Below, piece by piece: positions 1-9,306 of a stretch of DNA of 64,000 nt (position 1 is its first letter; every line of letters begins with the position of its first letter). Source of the DNA: Streptococcus caballi DSM 19004. GTDB lineage: Bacteria; Bacillota; Bacilli; Lactobacillales; Streptococcaceae. Where the stretch lies: NCBI RefSeq assembly GCF_000379985.1, contig NZ_KB904062.1:1-64000 (forward strand). Direction: 5' to 3'. The translations under genes were made by a program, and so were the position numbers. Under the pieces are notes generated by a model. It was given only the letters and a program-made list of their open reading frames with translations, made no database searches and was not told where the DNA came from.

Positions 1-1
1 G

Positions 2-148
2 GGATACTACGTCAGTACGGTTGGATTAAACGAGAAAACTGTTGCGAAATACATACGTGAGCAAGAGAAAGACGACATCGCACTCGATAAATTAAGTGTA
101 AAAGAATATGAAGATCCATTCTCGGATGGAGGCTTTAGAACACGATAA
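2..148 (+). CDS. tnpA: IS200/IS605-family TnpA transposase, C-terminal fragment (5' part outside window)
   Basis: The open frame at the left edge starts with GYYVSTVG followed by LNEKTVAKYIREQEK. This is the typical C-terminus of the small Y1 HUH transposases of IS200/IS605 elements. Only about 48 residues are inside the window, so the HUH motif and catalytic Tyr are not visible. The same C-terminal words appear in the decayed copy near 44.4 kb (GYYVSTVGLNEKTVAKYI), which supports the family call. The stop is followed directly by a run of hairpins and then the element's right-end hairpin. Confidence 0.85.
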   Translation, partial: GYYVSTVGLNEKTVAKYIREQEKDDIALDKLSVKEYEDPFSDGGFRTR

Positions 149-290
149 AAGCCCGTTGTTACGGGCATTAGTCAAGTAATCAAAGCATAACCTGAACGTA
201 TGTTCAGCGAGCGTCTTTAGACGCCGCTGGAGTTTAACGGCTTATAGCCGGTGTACAAGCCACCCGTTTACACGGGTGGTTTTGACTTTT
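149..290 (+). mobile_element. Right end of IS200-like element with a chain of hairpins
   Basis: Five stem-loops follow the tnpA stop within about 130 nt: GCCCGT/ACGGGC (151-166), TGAAC/GTTCA (193-206), a long AGCG-bulge-GCGTCT/AGACGCCGCT stem (206-228), CGGC/GCCG (238-250) and CCACCCGT/ACGGGTGG (260-279). The last, with trailing TTTTGA, matches the right-end hairpin of the copy at 48.5 kb, where the phrase GGCTTATAG also precedes the hairpin. The exact element boundary, near 280-286, is inferred. Confidence 0.6.
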
Positions 291-2598
291 TCTCAATAGG
301 TGCCACGCTGGCCAATAATTTTTTGAGACCAACTTCTGGAAAGTTAATTTTGAGTTCCTGTGTCTTGCCTGAGCCTGACACTTCCAGAACTGTGCCATCT
401 CCCCATTTACGATGATGGGCGATGTCGCCGATTTGCCAGTCCACTGCTCCTTGCTCTGCCTTAGTCGATTGGCCAAAAGGTACTGCTACTGAAGGTTTTG
501 GAAATGGCTGAGCTAAACTACTTGCTCGTTTTGAATGAGCTTGTGTCTTTCTGTCTTGCAGAGCCTGTTGCAAACTCATGCCTTGACCAAACTGCATAGG
601 TTCGTCCTTACTGTATTTCACACCAAATGAGGATGTCACTGGGCGTGCCAATCCCTGGTACTGCAAGAGGTCATCGGAAATTTCTCGCAAGAAACGAGTT
701 GGACGGTTGTAACTCGTTTTACCATAAAGAACTCGACTATTTGCATTGGTCAAGAAGAGAATCTCCTCTGCACGGGTAATACCGACGTAGGCCAAACGAC
801 GCTCTTCTTCCAACTCATCCTGATCTTCTGAAGCGCGTGATAATGGAAAGATGCCTTCTTCCATACCAATCAGGAAGACCACTGGAAATTCCAGTCCCTT
901 AGCCGCATGCAGGGTCATAAGCGTAACTTCTGCCGTCTCCACATCACCATCATCCGTATCAGCAATCAAGGCTAAGTCATTAAGGAAACGCCCCAGTTTT
1001 TCAAGACCGGTTTCATCTGCTGGACCGTCGTTATTATTCTCATCAAAGTTTTTGGTAACAGACAAGAATTCTTCGATATTTTCAATACGTGCCTGACTTT
1101 CAAGTGTATTTTGAACTTGCAAAGCTTCCAAGTAACCAGACTTGTCCAGCACTGCTTCAACCAATTCCGTCACGGTCATCTTGTCTAAATCATCCCGTAA
1201 ATTGAGCACCAAATTAGCAAAATCCCAAACAGCCTGCGCAGCTTTTCCTTTAACAGGTGAAAGCATAATATTGGCTGAGGCATCTAGTAGGCTCATATCT
1301 TGCAGCTGGGCAAAGTTACGAATTTTCTCAAGAGTTCCCGGTCCAACACCACGTTTGGGTTCATTGACGATACGCTCATAGGAAATATTGTCTGCCGTAT
1401 TAGCAATGACGTTCAGATAAGAGATAACGTCACGGATTTCCTTACGGCTGTAGAACTTAGTGCCGCCAACCATGGTATAAGGGATATTAGACTTGAGCAA
1501 GGCTTCTTCAATAGTACGTGACTGAGCATTAGTGCGGTAGAGCACTGCAAAATCTTTAAAATTTTTACCCGTTTCACGGACAATATTGTCAATAGTTGAA
1601 GCAACGAAAACCGCTTCATCATGTTCATCGTGAGCCCGGTAATAAACAATCTGTTCACCATCAGCATTTTGCGTCCAAAGCTTCTTGGGACGACGGTTAC
1701 GGTTGTTGTTAATCACATCATTGGCTGCCGCTAGGATCTTCTTGGTTGAACGATAATTTTCCTCCAGCAAAACAACCTTTGCTTGAGGGTAATCCTTCTC
1801 AAAATCAAGGATATTTTGCATATCAGCTCCACGCCAGCCATAGATAGACTGATCGGCATCCCCAACAACGCAAATATTTTTAAAACGTGACGCCAAAAGT
1901 TTCACTAACTGATACTGAGCATGGTTAGTATCTTGGTACTCATCCACGTGAATGTACTGGTAGCGCTGCTGATAATAGGCTAAAACATCTGGATTTTGAT
2001 CAAAAAGACGCAAGGTCAGCATAATCAAATCATCAAAGTCCATAGCCTCTGAACGACGCAGTTCTTCTTGGTAGGCTTTGTAGCACTTAGCGACAATCTG
2101 AGTATACATGTCACCCGCTTGATGCTCATACGCCACCTCATCTAGCAAGTCATTTTTAGCATTGGAAATGGTGCCCAGAATAGAACGCTCATTCCATTTC
2201 TTTGGATCTAGATTAAGGTTCTTGAGAATACGTTTCATCAGCGTGCGCTGCTCACCTGGATCTACAATAGTGAAATTACGATTGTAGCCAATGTGATCAG
2301 CTTCGCGTCGCAAAATACGAACACACATACTATGGAAGGTAGCAATCAAAGTCTCCTGAGTAGCAGGATTCAGCGCCATGGCTCGCTCACGCATTTCCCG
2401 CGCCGCCTTATTGGTAAAGGTAATGGCTAAAATATTCCAAGGATTGACAAATTTTTCATCAATCAAATAGGCAATGCGATGAGTCAGCACTCGTGTCTTA
2501 CCCGATCCAGCACCCGCCATAATCAAAAGCGGTCCTTCCGTTGTTTGTACCGCTTCTGCTTGTTTATCATTCATTCCGTTCAATAAAGGATTCATCAT
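268..2598 (-). CDS. pcrA: ATP-dependent DNA helicase PcrA (UvrD/Rep family)
   Basis: Superfamily 1A 3'-5' helicase acting in excision repair, replication restart and rolling-circle plasmid replication. Visible motifs include Walker A AGAGSGKT (residues 28-35), Walker B VDEYQDTN, motif [30 protein letters not shown], and motif [17 protein letters not shown]. Its 776 aa are close to the usual PcrA length of about 740-770. A GAAAGGAAG ribosome site precedes a double ATG. The last codons, KPPV-stop, are read from the IS200 right-end hairpin: the TAA lies in that hairpin's loop at 268-270. The native C-terminus has therefore probably been replaced by IS sequence. All catalytic motifs remain intact. 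Confidence 0.96.
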   Translation of the reverse strand: MMNPLLNGMNDKQAEAVQTTEGPLLIMAGAGSGKTRVLTHRIAYLIDEKFVNPWNILAITFTNKAAREMRERAMALNPATQETLIATFHSMCVRILRREADHIGYNRNFTIVDPGEQRTLMKRILKNLNLDPKKWNERSILGTISNAKNDLLDEVAYEHQAGDMYTQIVAKCYKAYQEELRRSEAMDFDDLIMLTLRLFDQNPDVLAYYQQRYQYIHVDEYQDTNHAQYQLVKLLASRFKNICVVGDADQSIYGWRGADMQNILDFEKDYPQAKVVLLEENYRSTKKILAAANDVINNNRNRRPKKLWTQNADGEQIVYYRAHDEHDEAVFVASTIDNIVRETGKNFKDFAVLYRTNAQSRTIEEALLKSNIPYTMVGGTKFYSRKEIRDVISYLNVIANTADNISYERIVNEPKRGVGPGTLEKIRNFAQLQDMSLLDASANIMLSPVKGKAAQAVWDFANLVLNLRDDLDKMTVTELVEAVLDKSGYLEALQVQNTLESQARIENIEEFLSVTKNFDENNNDGPADETGLEKLGRFLNDLALIADTDDGDVETAEVTLMTLHAAKGLEFPVVFLIGMEEGIFPLSRASEDQDELEEERRLAYVGITRAEEILFLTNANSRVLYGKTSYNRPTRFLREISDDLLQYQGLARPVTSSFGVKYSKDEPMQFGQGMSLQQALQDRKTQAHSKRASSLAQPFPKPSVAVPFGQSTKAEQGAVDWQIGDIAHHRKWGDGTVLEVSGSGKTQELKINFPEVGLKKLLASVAPIEKKSKPPV

Positions 2599-2663
2599 TT
2601 CTTCCTTTCAGTTTATAGTCAAACTAGCCTTAAAATTATATCATGTTTGCCACTAAAAAGAAA

Positions 2664-4397
2664 TTATTGATCCACTTTTAGATGAATTTGATACATTCCT
2701 CGAACAGCATTGCAGGCGTAAATTTTATCCGCATTTTTCAAATCTTCCAGATTAAGCACACTTTCCTTGACTTTTCCTTGATCAAGAAGATGTTGCCGAT
2801 AAACGCCATTTAAAAGCCCCAACTTAGCAGCTGGTGTCAACCATTGCCCATCTTTTTCGATAATAATATTAGCAATACTGCTTTCCAACACCTGACCCTT
2901 TTTATTGAGAAAGATAGCATCTTCATTTCGAACAGTCACATGACTACGCTGGCTGGTTTTAAAATATCTAAAAGCTAAAGAGTGATTACTGTCTTCCTGC
3001 TCTGCTATTTTAAGAGTCAGATAAGAAGATGGTAAAGGAGTCAACAGCTTTTGAGAAAGAGAAAATTTGCCACTTTTAGATAGGCTAATACGTAATCGAT
3101 AGACTTTTGATGCGTCACTATCTGATAAACACTGATTAATTTTTGATTTTAATAAGTTCTCATCAAAGGGATATGCAAAATACCCAGCCGCCTTCCTCAA
3201 ACGACTTAGATGTTCATGATAAAAAGTCATCTGTCCATTTTCAATTTTTGCTGTTGTGATGAGATCAAATGTTTCAATTTGTCGATAGAGGACAGCAGAT
3301 TTTTGATCCACTTCCTCATATTCATCACGCCACTTGGAGTCCCAAGTGATGCCACCACCAACACCATAAATAGCTTCCTTACTAGTAACTTGTAGGCTTC
3401 GGATGGCTACATTGAAAATCCGCCTACCATCAGGCAGGAGAACACCAATCGTCCCACAATAGACTCCACGTGGTTCAGGCTCCAAGTCATTGATGATTTC
3501 CATAGTGGATTGCTTAGGAGCACCTGTAATTGAACCACAAGGAAAGAGAGCACGGAAAAGAGAAAGTAAATCATCAGCTTCATCTTTTAAATATCCCGTG
3601 ATAGAGGATGTCATCTGCCAAACAGTTGAATAGGCTTCAACATGACAAAGCTGCTCCACCTGAACAGATCCGATTTGGCAGACCTTCCCCATATCATTGC
3701 GCAGAAGGTCAACAATCATCATATTTTCAGCACGATTTTTAGAATCTTGAGCTAGCCAATTTTTATTATAATAGTCTTCCTCAAGATACTGACCACGATT
3801 AATGGTTCCTTTCATCGGTCGTGTCCGAAGAAGGTTGCCATCTGTCTCAAAGAAAAGCTCTGGACTCACACTCAAGACTGCAAAATTATCATGGGCAATA
3901 TAAGCATTATAGCCAGCATCTTGTGCCAAAACCAAATGATTATAAACCTGCAGCAAGTCCATATCCAACTCCTGATCCAACTGCACGGTATAATTAACTT
4001 GGTAAGTATTCCCCTGCCTGATTTCCTGATGAATTCTGGCAATTGCTGCCTCATAAGTCGTTTGGTCAACTCTTTTCTTCCAATCTCTAGGCGGTGTAGG
4101 TAAGGAAGACTGACTAGGAAAATCTGCTTTCTCCACCTTATCATGAACTGTAAAATACGCTAGGTACTCACCACCTAGTCTTTTTTGATGAACCGCAAGA
4201 CCCTCATCAAAAGCTGAAGCAGCCTCATAGGAAACATAGCCGACCACATAATAGCCTTCTTGTTGATAGCTTTGACATTTGTCTAAAACACTGGCAACTT
4301 CTGATAAATGCTCAGCAACCAACTCAGTAATGGGCTCCTTAAACAAATAACGTTGGCCTAAGCCTTTAAAATCAATAATCGTCTGCTCATGTGACAT
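2664..4397 (-). CDS. pabB: Fused aminodeoxychorismate synthase component I / aminodeoxychorismate lyase (PabB-PabC)
   Basis: Makes 4-aminobenzoate for folate in the cytoplasm. The N-terminal part is the chorismate-binding PabB fold, with RPMKGT (the Lys of the PIKGT signature separates ADC synthase from anthranilate synthase) and GSITGAPK. The C-terminal part, about 220 residues, resembles class IV PLP lyase PabC (LNGVYRQHLLDQG near the end). Such fusions are common in streptococci. I chose the start MSHEQTI at 4397 because GGGGAGAGC lies just upstream; the longer frame to 4430 has no such site. A short dyad, AAAGCAGA/TCTGCTTT at 4419-4441, lies in the leader. No pabA glutaminase gene is seen nearby. 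Confidence 0.9.
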   Translation of the reverse strand: MSHEQTIIDFKGLGQRYLFKEPITELVAEHLSEVASVLDKCQSYQQEGYYVVGYVSYEAASAFDEGLAVHQKRLGGEYLAYFTVHDKVEKADFPSQSSLPTPPRDWKKRVDQTTYEAAIARIHQEIRQGNTYQVNYTVQLDQELDMDLLQVYNHLVLAQDAGYNAYIAHDNFAVLSVSPELFFETDGNLLRTRPMKGTINRGQYLEEDYYNKNWLAQDSKNRAENMMIVDLLRNDMGKVCQIGSVQVEQLCHVEAYSTVWQMTSSITGYLKDEADDLLSLFRALFPCGSITGAPKQSTMEIINDLEPEPRGVYCGTIGVLLPDGRRIFNVAIRSLQVTSKEAIYGVGGGITWDSKWRDEYEEVDQKSAVLYRQIETFDLITTAKIENGQMTFYHEHLSRLRKAAGYFAYPFDENLLKSKINQCLSDSDASKVYRLRISLSKSGKFSLSQKLLTPLPSSYLTLKIAEQEDSNHSLAFRYFKTSQRSHVTVRNEDAIFLNKKGQVLESSIANIIIEKDGQWLTPAAKLGLLNGVYRQHLLDQGKVKESVLNLEDLKNADKIYACNAVRGMYQIHLKVDQ

Positions 4398-4418
4398 CGC
4401 GCTCTCCCCATAGGTACT

Positions 4419-4441
4419 AAAGCAGACCATTGTTCTGCTTT
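4419..4441. promoter_or_regulatory. Short inverted repeat upstream of pabB-pabC
   Basis: AAAGCAGA and TCTGCTTT form an 8-bp dyad just ahead of the pabBC ribosome site. There is no U-tract on the minus strand after it, so it is not an obvious terminator. An operator or leader hairpin is possible but unproven. Confidence 0.3.
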
Positions 4442-4498
4442 AAAATAGTATTATCCATTACCTATTTTAGGTTATTCTGACAAAATTAACAAGCTTCT

Positions 4499-5086
4499 TT
4501 AGCTCGCTTTATCTTTATATTGATGGCAAAGTTCAATAAAATAGTCATGAACTACATCCGAGTCTGTTAACTCTGGGTGAAAGGCTAAGCCTAACTGATT
4601 TTGATATTGAACAGCTACCACTCGTCCATCAACTTGTGCCAAAATGTCAACTCCTTTTCCAATAGCTGAGACATAAGGTGCCCGAATGAAGGTCATTGGA
4701 ACCTCACCCAGATGGGCCATATGAGCTTGTCTTTCAAAAGACCCTAACTGTCGCCCATAAGCATTGCGTTGGACAGTTACTGGCAGCGTTCCAAAATGAA
4801 CCGTTTCATCCTCAACCAGTTTCTCTGCTAGTAAAATCAAGCCAGCACAAGTTCCTAAAACAGGTAAACCAGCTTCAATTTTAGACTTAAGAGGATTAAA
4901 TAAATGCAAATCCTTCAATAACTTTCCTTGAACAGTTGATTCGCCTCCTGGAAGTATCAGCCCATGATATTCATTATCTAGATCTGATAACTGTCGAATG
5001 TAAAAGGGATCGACACCAAGCCTATTTAGTTTTTGAGCATGTTCAGCAAAAGCTCCTTGCAGAGCTAGTATTCCAATACTAATCAT
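4499..5086 (-). CDS. pdxT: Pyridoxal 5'-phosphate synthase glutaminase subunit PdxT
   Basis: Class I glutamine amidotransferase that supplies ammonia to PdxS in the DXP-independent vitamin B6 pathway. Visible are the LILPGGEST motif, the nucleophile Cys in PVLGTCAGLILL, and the His-Glu pair in GLAFHPELTDS. The start MISIGIL at 5086 has AAGGAGC six bases upstream and gives 195 aa, the usual PdxT size. The longer frame to 5107 would overlap pdxS. It lies 10 bp after pdxS in the same transcript, consistent with the 12+12 PdxS-PdxT complex. Confidence 0.95.
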   Translation of the reverse strand: MISIGILALQGAFAEHAQKLNRLGVDPFYIRQLSDLDNEYHGLILPGGESTVQGKLLKDLHLFNPLKSKIEAGLPVLGTCAGLILLAEKLVEDETVHFGTLPVTVQRNAYGRQLGSFERQAHMAHLGEVPMTFIRAPYVSAIGKGVDILAQVDGRVVAVQYQNQLGLAFHPELTDSDVVHDYFIELCHQYKDKAS

Positions 5087-5096
5087 CTGTTGCTCC

Positions 5097-5972
5097 TTAG
5101 TTTCCACGTTCTGCCATTAAAAGGGAAATTTCATTTTCGTTAATACCAACCATAGCTTCTCCTAAATTCTCTGATAGCTGAGCTAGCAAAACTGGGTCTT
5201 GATAATTGGTCACTGCTTGAACAATAGCACGCGCTCTTTTAGTCGGGTTACCTGATTTAAAAATACCAGATCCAACAAAAACGCCCTCTGCTCCCAGTTG
5301 CATCATGAGAGCGGCATCTGCAGGAGTTGCAACACCTCCAGCTGCAAAAAGCACTACTGGCAGTCTTCCCGAGCCATGCACTTCCTTGATCAACTCATAA
5401 GAAACTTGTAATTCTTTAGCAGCGTGATAGAGCTCATCCTCACTTAGAGCTTGAATCTTAGCGATGTCATGATTAAGTTGACGAAGGTGACGAACCGCCT
5501 GCACCACATCGCCTGTCCCAGGCTCCCCCTTAGAACGGATCATGCTAGCACCTTCTTCAATACGTCGCAAGGCTTCTCCCAGATTTTTAGCACCGCAGAC
5601 AAAAGGTACTTGAAAATGGCGTTTATTGATATGCAAGCTATCATCTGCTGGCGATAAGACTTCACTTTCATCAATATAATCTATCTCAATAGCCTGTAAA
5701 ATCTGAGCTTCAACGAGATGACCAATACGTACCTTAGCCATGACTGGAATAGAGACTGCATCTTGAATACCTTTAATCATAGCAGGATCACTCATTCGTG
5801 AGACACCGCCCGCTGCACGAATGTCCGCTGGAATTCGCTCTAGAGCCATAACCGCACAAGCACCAGCTTCTTCAGCAATTTTTGCCTGCTCTGGTGTTGT
5901 GACATCCATGATAACACCACCTTTTAACATTTGAGCCAATTGTTTGTTGAGTTGATAACGTTGATTTGTCAT
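5097..5972 (-). CDS. pdxS: Pyridoxal 5'-phosphate synthase lyase subunit PdxS
   Basis: Condenses ribose 5-phosphate, glyceraldehyde 3-phosphate and ammonia to PLP. The TIM-barrel protein is highly conserved: [48 protein letters not shown] with the catalytic Lys, and GEPGTGD. Length (291 aa) is standard. GAGGTAA precedes the ATG. It is the first gene of pdxST and is divergent from pdxR, which probably activates it. Confidence 0.97.
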   Translation of the reverse strand: MTNQRYQLNKQLAQMLKGGVIMDVTTPEQAKIAEEAGACAVMALERIPADIRAAGGVSRMSDPAMIKGIQDAVSIPVMAKVRIGHLVEAQILQAIEIDYIDESEVLSPADDSLHINKRHFQVPFVCGAKNLGEALRRIEEGASMIRSKGEPGTGDVVQAVRHLRQLNHDIAKIQALSEDELYHAAKELQVSYELIKEVHGSGRLPVVLFAAGGVATPADAALMMQLGAEGVFVGSGIFKSGNPTKRARAIVQAVTNYQDPVLLAQLSENLGEAMVGINENEISLLMAERGN

Positions 5973-6005
5973 TGTATTACCTCATTTACTTTTTTGATGA
6001 CTTTT

Positions 6006-6033
6006 ATTATAATAAATTCTGACATGATAACAA
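6006..6033 (-). promoter_or_regulatory. pdxST promoter
   Basis: On the minus strand TTGTTA (6033-6028) and TATAAT (6011-6006) are separated by 16 bp, upstream of pdxS in the 103-bp divergent pdxS/pdxR region. PdxR-type MocR regulators usually bind in such shared regions. I could not identify the operator repeats confidently. Confidence 0.6.
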
Positions 6034-6075
6034 TAATCATTTTATAACTTTTTCATAAGGTCAGGTGATAATTCT

Positions 6076-7488
6076 ATGCTCACATATTCTCTTGATACGC
6101 ATCATAAAGAGCCGCTTTATGAGCAACTCTATCAAGCCATTAAATCCGATATTCTACAAGGCCAACTGGCTGCTCATTCCAAGTTGCCTTCCAAGCGGCA
6201 GTTAGCTAAACATTTGGGCATCTCTATTGTCACCGTTGAAAATAGCTATCAACAGCTAAAAGCTGAAGGATTTATCTACAGTAAGCCCAAACGAGGCTTT
6301 TTCGTCTCTAAAATCCAACTAAAACAAGACCTTCCTCAACAGGTCATAAGGTTAGTTCCTAATCAAGAATTAAGGTCAGTTGAAAAGTCCAATAAAATTA
6401 ATCTCAGTCAAAATCGGATTAATCCAGAGACTTTTCCTTTTTCCACCTGGTCCAAACTGGTTCGCCGCGTTCTCAATGATTATCAAAACGAACTGGTCCA
6501 ATCTGCACCAAGTCAAGGCATTTGGGATCTACGCCTAGCTATTTCCCAGCATCTCAGTGACTATCGTGGCATGATTGTTGACCCTCAACAAATTGTCATC
6601 GGAGCTGGGACGGACTACCTCTATACGCTGCTTCTCCAATTTTTTGGAACCGATAAACGTATCGCCATTGAAAATCCTGGCTACAGCAAAATCGCTAGGA
6701 TTTATGAACAATTTGAGGTAAGACTTGATTATCTTCCTATGGAAGCTAATGGCATTTCCTTAACGGCGCTCAAAAACAGTCAAGCAGACATCGTTCATAT
6801 CTCACCGTCCCACCAATTTCCTACAGGTGCGGTTTTGCCCATTAATAAACGCTATGAACTGCTCTCCTGGGCTAGTCAAGACGACAATCGTTTCATCATT
6901 GAAGATGACTTTGACAGCGAGTTTCGTTTTGGCAGTAGGCCTTTACCTAGCCTGCAAGAGATTGATAGTTCTGGCAAGGTCATCTACATTAATACATTTA
7001 GTAAAAGTCTGGTCCCAACCCTACGAATCAGCTACATGGTTTTACCAGCCCAGCTCTTACCGAAATTTCAGACAAAACTAACCTTTTACTCTAATACAGT
7101 TTCCAATTTAGAGCAATACACGCTGGCAAGTTTTATTAAAGAAGGTTACTTTGAAAAACACCTCAACCGTATGCGCCTGTTTTATCAGCGTAAGCGTGAC
7201 AAGTTCATCAATAAGTTGATGCAGAGTCCTCTGGCTTCTATCATTACTATCCACAATGAAGATGCGGGTCTGCATTTCATCTTAAGCCTCCACCTCGAGT
7301 TGAGCGATGAGGAAATTTGTCAAAGAGCAGAGAATCATGGGCTGACTATCAAACCACTTTCTTACTTTTACCACGCAGACAAAAAAGAGGCAAGTCATTC
7401 CTTCATTATTAATTTTACCAACATCAGCGATCAGGAAATTGACCGAATCATTACTATTTTAACGGAAATTTGCATCAAGAAGGATTAA
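6076..7488 (+). CDS. pdxR: MocR-type transcriptional regulator PdxR
   Basis: An N-terminal GntR winged helix (about residues 10-75, with SKRQLAKHLGISIVTVENSYQQL) is joined to a fold-type I aminotransferase domain (about 105-465) that binds PLP. The Schiff-base lysine is most likely the Lys of NTFSKSLVPTLR. Length 470 aa fits the family. The divergent placement next to pdxST matches the known role: PdxR activates pdxST when PLP is low and represses itself. The start gives a normal GntR N-terminus (LYEQLYQAIKSDI), preceded by a weak AGGTCAGGTG site. Confidence 0.92.
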   Translation: MLTYSLDTHHKEPLYEQLYQAIKSDILQGQLAAHSKLPSKRQLAKHLGISIVTVENSYQQLKAEGFIYSKPKRGFFVSKIQLKQDLPQQVIRLVPNQELRSVEKSNKINLSQNRINPETFPFSTWSKLVRRVLNDYQNELVQSAPSQGIWDLRLAISQHLSDYRGMIVDPQQIVIGAGTDYLYTLLLQFFGTDKRIAIENPGYSKIARIYEQFEVRLDYLPMEANGISLTALKNSQADIVHISPSHQFPTGAVLPINKRYELLSWASQDDNRFIIEDDFDSEFRFGSRPLPSLQEIDSSGKVIYINTFSKSLVPTLRISYMVLPAQLLPKFQTKLTFYSNTVSNLEQYTLASFIKEGYFEKHLNRMRLFYQRKRDKFINKLMQSPLASIITIHNEDAGLHFILSLHLELSDEEICQRAENHGLTIKPLSYFYHADKKEASHSFIINFTNISDQEIDRIITILTEICIKKD

Positions 7489-7524
7489 AATACTTATATT
7501 TCACAAACTATTTTTAGAAATATA

Positions 7525-7553
7525 TTGACAAAGTTCGTTTTTTACTTTAGCAT
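7525..7553 (+). promoter_or_regulatory. Candidate promoter of the glycine riboswitch transcript
   Basis: A perfect -35 TTGACA (7525-7530) is followed after 17 bp by TAGCAT (7548-7553), a 4/6 match to the -10. It is placed correctly to start the riboswitch leader about 30 bp downstream. Confidence 0.5.
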
Positions 7554-7587
7554 AGTAAGAGTAATTAAATATTAAACCGAATGATGT

Positions 7588-7766
7588 TAATCAGGAGAAG
7601 AAAGAGGTTCTTTCGCCGAAGGAGTTACGCTCTCAGGTGTCTATGAGACAGGACTGATTGACTGACGGGCTTCTGGAGAGACCACTGAAAAGCATTTTTC
7701 AGATACTGGCGCCGAAGGGGCAAGGTGAAAACACTCAAACTCTCAGGCAAAAGGACAGAAGGTAAG
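7588..7766 (+). ncRNA. Tandem glycine riboswitch (gcvT motif)
   Basis: Two consecutive aptamers are recognisable. The first has AGGAGA, CGCCGAAGGAG and GCTCTCAGG. The second has TCTGGAGAGACC, GCGCCGAAGGGG and ACTCTCAGGCAAAAGGACAG. The pair ends about 40 nt before a strong terminator hairpin, which is the presumable expression platform. The downstream gene is an amino-acid:Na+ symporter, a common target of gcvT riboswitches. Confidence 0.93.
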
Positions 7767-7806
7767 GACTTGTCACTTTTTTGAACAGACAAAGCTTATC
7801 CCTCTT

Positions 7807-7840
7807 AAAGAAGTTATCTCAGATAACTTCTTTTTCTTTT
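7807..7840 (+). terminator. Riboswitch-controlled intrinsic terminator
   Basis: A perfect 13-bp stem (7807-7819 / 7821-7833) is followed by a T-rich tract TTTTCTTTT. It lies between the second glycine aptamer and the symporter start codon, so premature termination in the leader is the likely control step. Confidence 0.85.
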
Positions 7841-7870
7841 AACATTGTTCGACATGAAGGGATTTTTTAC

Positions 7871-9199
7871 ATGTTACAATTTTTCACTGCTCTGGACAAT
7901 ATCGTCTGGGGGGCACCGCTGCTTATCCTCTTGGTTGGTACAGGGATTTACCTGACTATCCGACTAGGCTTACTGCAAGTTTTAAAATTGCCCAAAGCCT
8001 TCAAACTCATCTTTGCGGATGATAAGGGGTCTGGAGATATTTCTAGTTTTGCAGCTTTGGCAACTGCCCTGGCCGCTACTGTCGGTACTGGTAATATCGT
8101 TGGAGTTGCAACGGCTATCAAGGCTGGTGGGCCTGGGGCGCTATTCTGGATGTGGATAGCTGCTTTCTTTGGGATGGCAACCAAATACGCTGAAGGCCTT
8201 CTTGCTATCAAATACCGTACCAAAGATGACAATGGTGAAATTTCAGGCGGTCCAATGTACTATATCGTCAATGGTATGGGGCAAAAATGGAAACCACTCG
8301 CAATCTTCTTTGCCATCGCAGGTATCTTGGTAGCCTTCCTCGGAATTGGTACCTTCTCTCAGGTCAACTCGATCACTTCTTCACTGGAAAACAGCTTCAA
8401 TTGGTCTCCAAAAATTGTCAGTCTTGTCATTGCAGTAATCGTGGCTATCATCATCTTCGGTGGTATTCAATCCATCTCTAAAGTTTCTGAAAAAGTTGTG
8501 CCATTCATGGCAATTATCTACATCATCGCTACTCTTACTGTTATCTTCGTGAATGCTAACCACATCATTCCAGCCTTTGGTCAAATCTTCTCTGGTGCCT
8601 TCACAGGTACAGCTGCCGTTGGTGGTTTCGCAGGGGCTGTAGTCAAAGATGCTATTCAAAAAGGGATTGCACGTGGTGTCTTCTCAAACGAATCTGGTTT
8701 AGGGTCTGCGCCAATCGCCGCCGCTGCTGCCAAAACAGAAGAACCTGTTGAACAAGGTCTTATATCAATGACGGGTACTTTTATTGATACCATTATTATC
8801 TGTACCTTGACTGGTTTATCTATCATTGTAACAGGCAAGTGGACCGTACAAGGTCTGGAAGGTGCACCGCTGACACAAGCTGCCTTCTCTTCACTTTTTG
8901 GTACACCTGGTGCTCTTGCCCTCACATTCTGTCTTGTCCTCTTTGCCTTTACAACCATTTTGGGATGGTCTTACTACGGCGAACGCTGTTTTGAATTCCT
9001 CTTTGGTACAAAGTTCATCAAGCTCTACCGTCTTATTTTCGTCATCATGGTTGCTCTCGGTGGTTTTCTCAAATTAGAACTCATCTGGATTATCGCTGAC
9101 ATCGTTAATGGACTGATGGCACTGCCAAACTTGGTTGCCTTGCTGGCACTTTCACCGATTATCATCAAAGAAACCAAGCGCTACTTTGCAAAAAATTAA
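7871..9199 (+). CDS. Alanine/glycine:cation symporter family protein (AGCS)
   Basis: Sodium-coupled importer of small neutral amino acids in the membrane. About ten hydrophobic segments are seen. Family words include ATALAATVGTGNIVGVATAI, GGPGALFWMWIAAFFGMATKYAEG and GIARGVFSNESGLGSAPIAAA. I chose the start MLQFFTALDNIVWG (7871), preceded by GAAGGG. The longer frame back to 7781 would translate through the terminator hairpin. With this start the protein is 442 aa, normal for AGCS. The glycine riboswitch upstream suggests glycine (or alanine) as substrate. Confidence 0.92.
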   Translation: MLQFFTALDNIVWGAPLLILLVGTGIYLTIRLGLLQVLKLPKAFKLIFADDKGSGDISSFAALATALAATVGTGNIVGVATAIKAGGPGALFWMWIAAFFGMATKYAEGLLAIKYRTKDDNGEISGGPMYYIVNGMGQKWKPLAIFFAIAGILVAFLGIGTFSQVNSITSSLENSFNWSPKIVSLVIAVIVAIIIFGGIQSISKVSEKVVPFMAIIYIIATLTVIFVNANHIIPAFGQIFSGAFTGTAAVGGFAGAVVKDAIQKGIARGVFSNESGLGSAPIAAAAAKTEEPVEQGLISMTGTFIDTIIICTLTGLSIIVTGKWTVQGLEGAPLTQAAFSSLFGTPGALALTFCLVLFAFTTILGWSYYGERCFEFLFGTKFIKLYRLIFVIMVALGGFLKLELIWIIADIVNGLMALPNLVALLALSPIIIKETKRYFAKN

Positions 9200-9255
9200 G
9201 TTAATAGGAAAAGAAAGATTTAAGGAGGCACTAGTCCTCTGAAATAAGTCACAAG

Positions 9256-9304
9256 AAAAACACTCCTGTTGAAAATCTAGTAAACTAGAAACAGGAGTGT
9301 TTTG
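9256..9304. terminator. Terminator after the symporter
   Basis: A long stem, with AAACACTCCTGTT on one side and AACAGGAGTGTTT on the other, is flanked by A and T runs, 57 bp after the symporter stop. It could work in both directions. Confidence 0.8.
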
Positions 9305-9306
9305 TT

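Noticed and set aside
4419-4441. T-box or tryptophan-type attenuator ahead of pabB-pabC
   Set aside because: Only a single 8-bp dyad is present, without a T run, leader peptide or T-box sequence.
7781-7870. N-terminal extension of the symporter from 7781
   Set aside because: These 30 codons would be read from the riboswitch terminator stem, have no membrane helix or ribosome site, and are absent from AGCS proteins.
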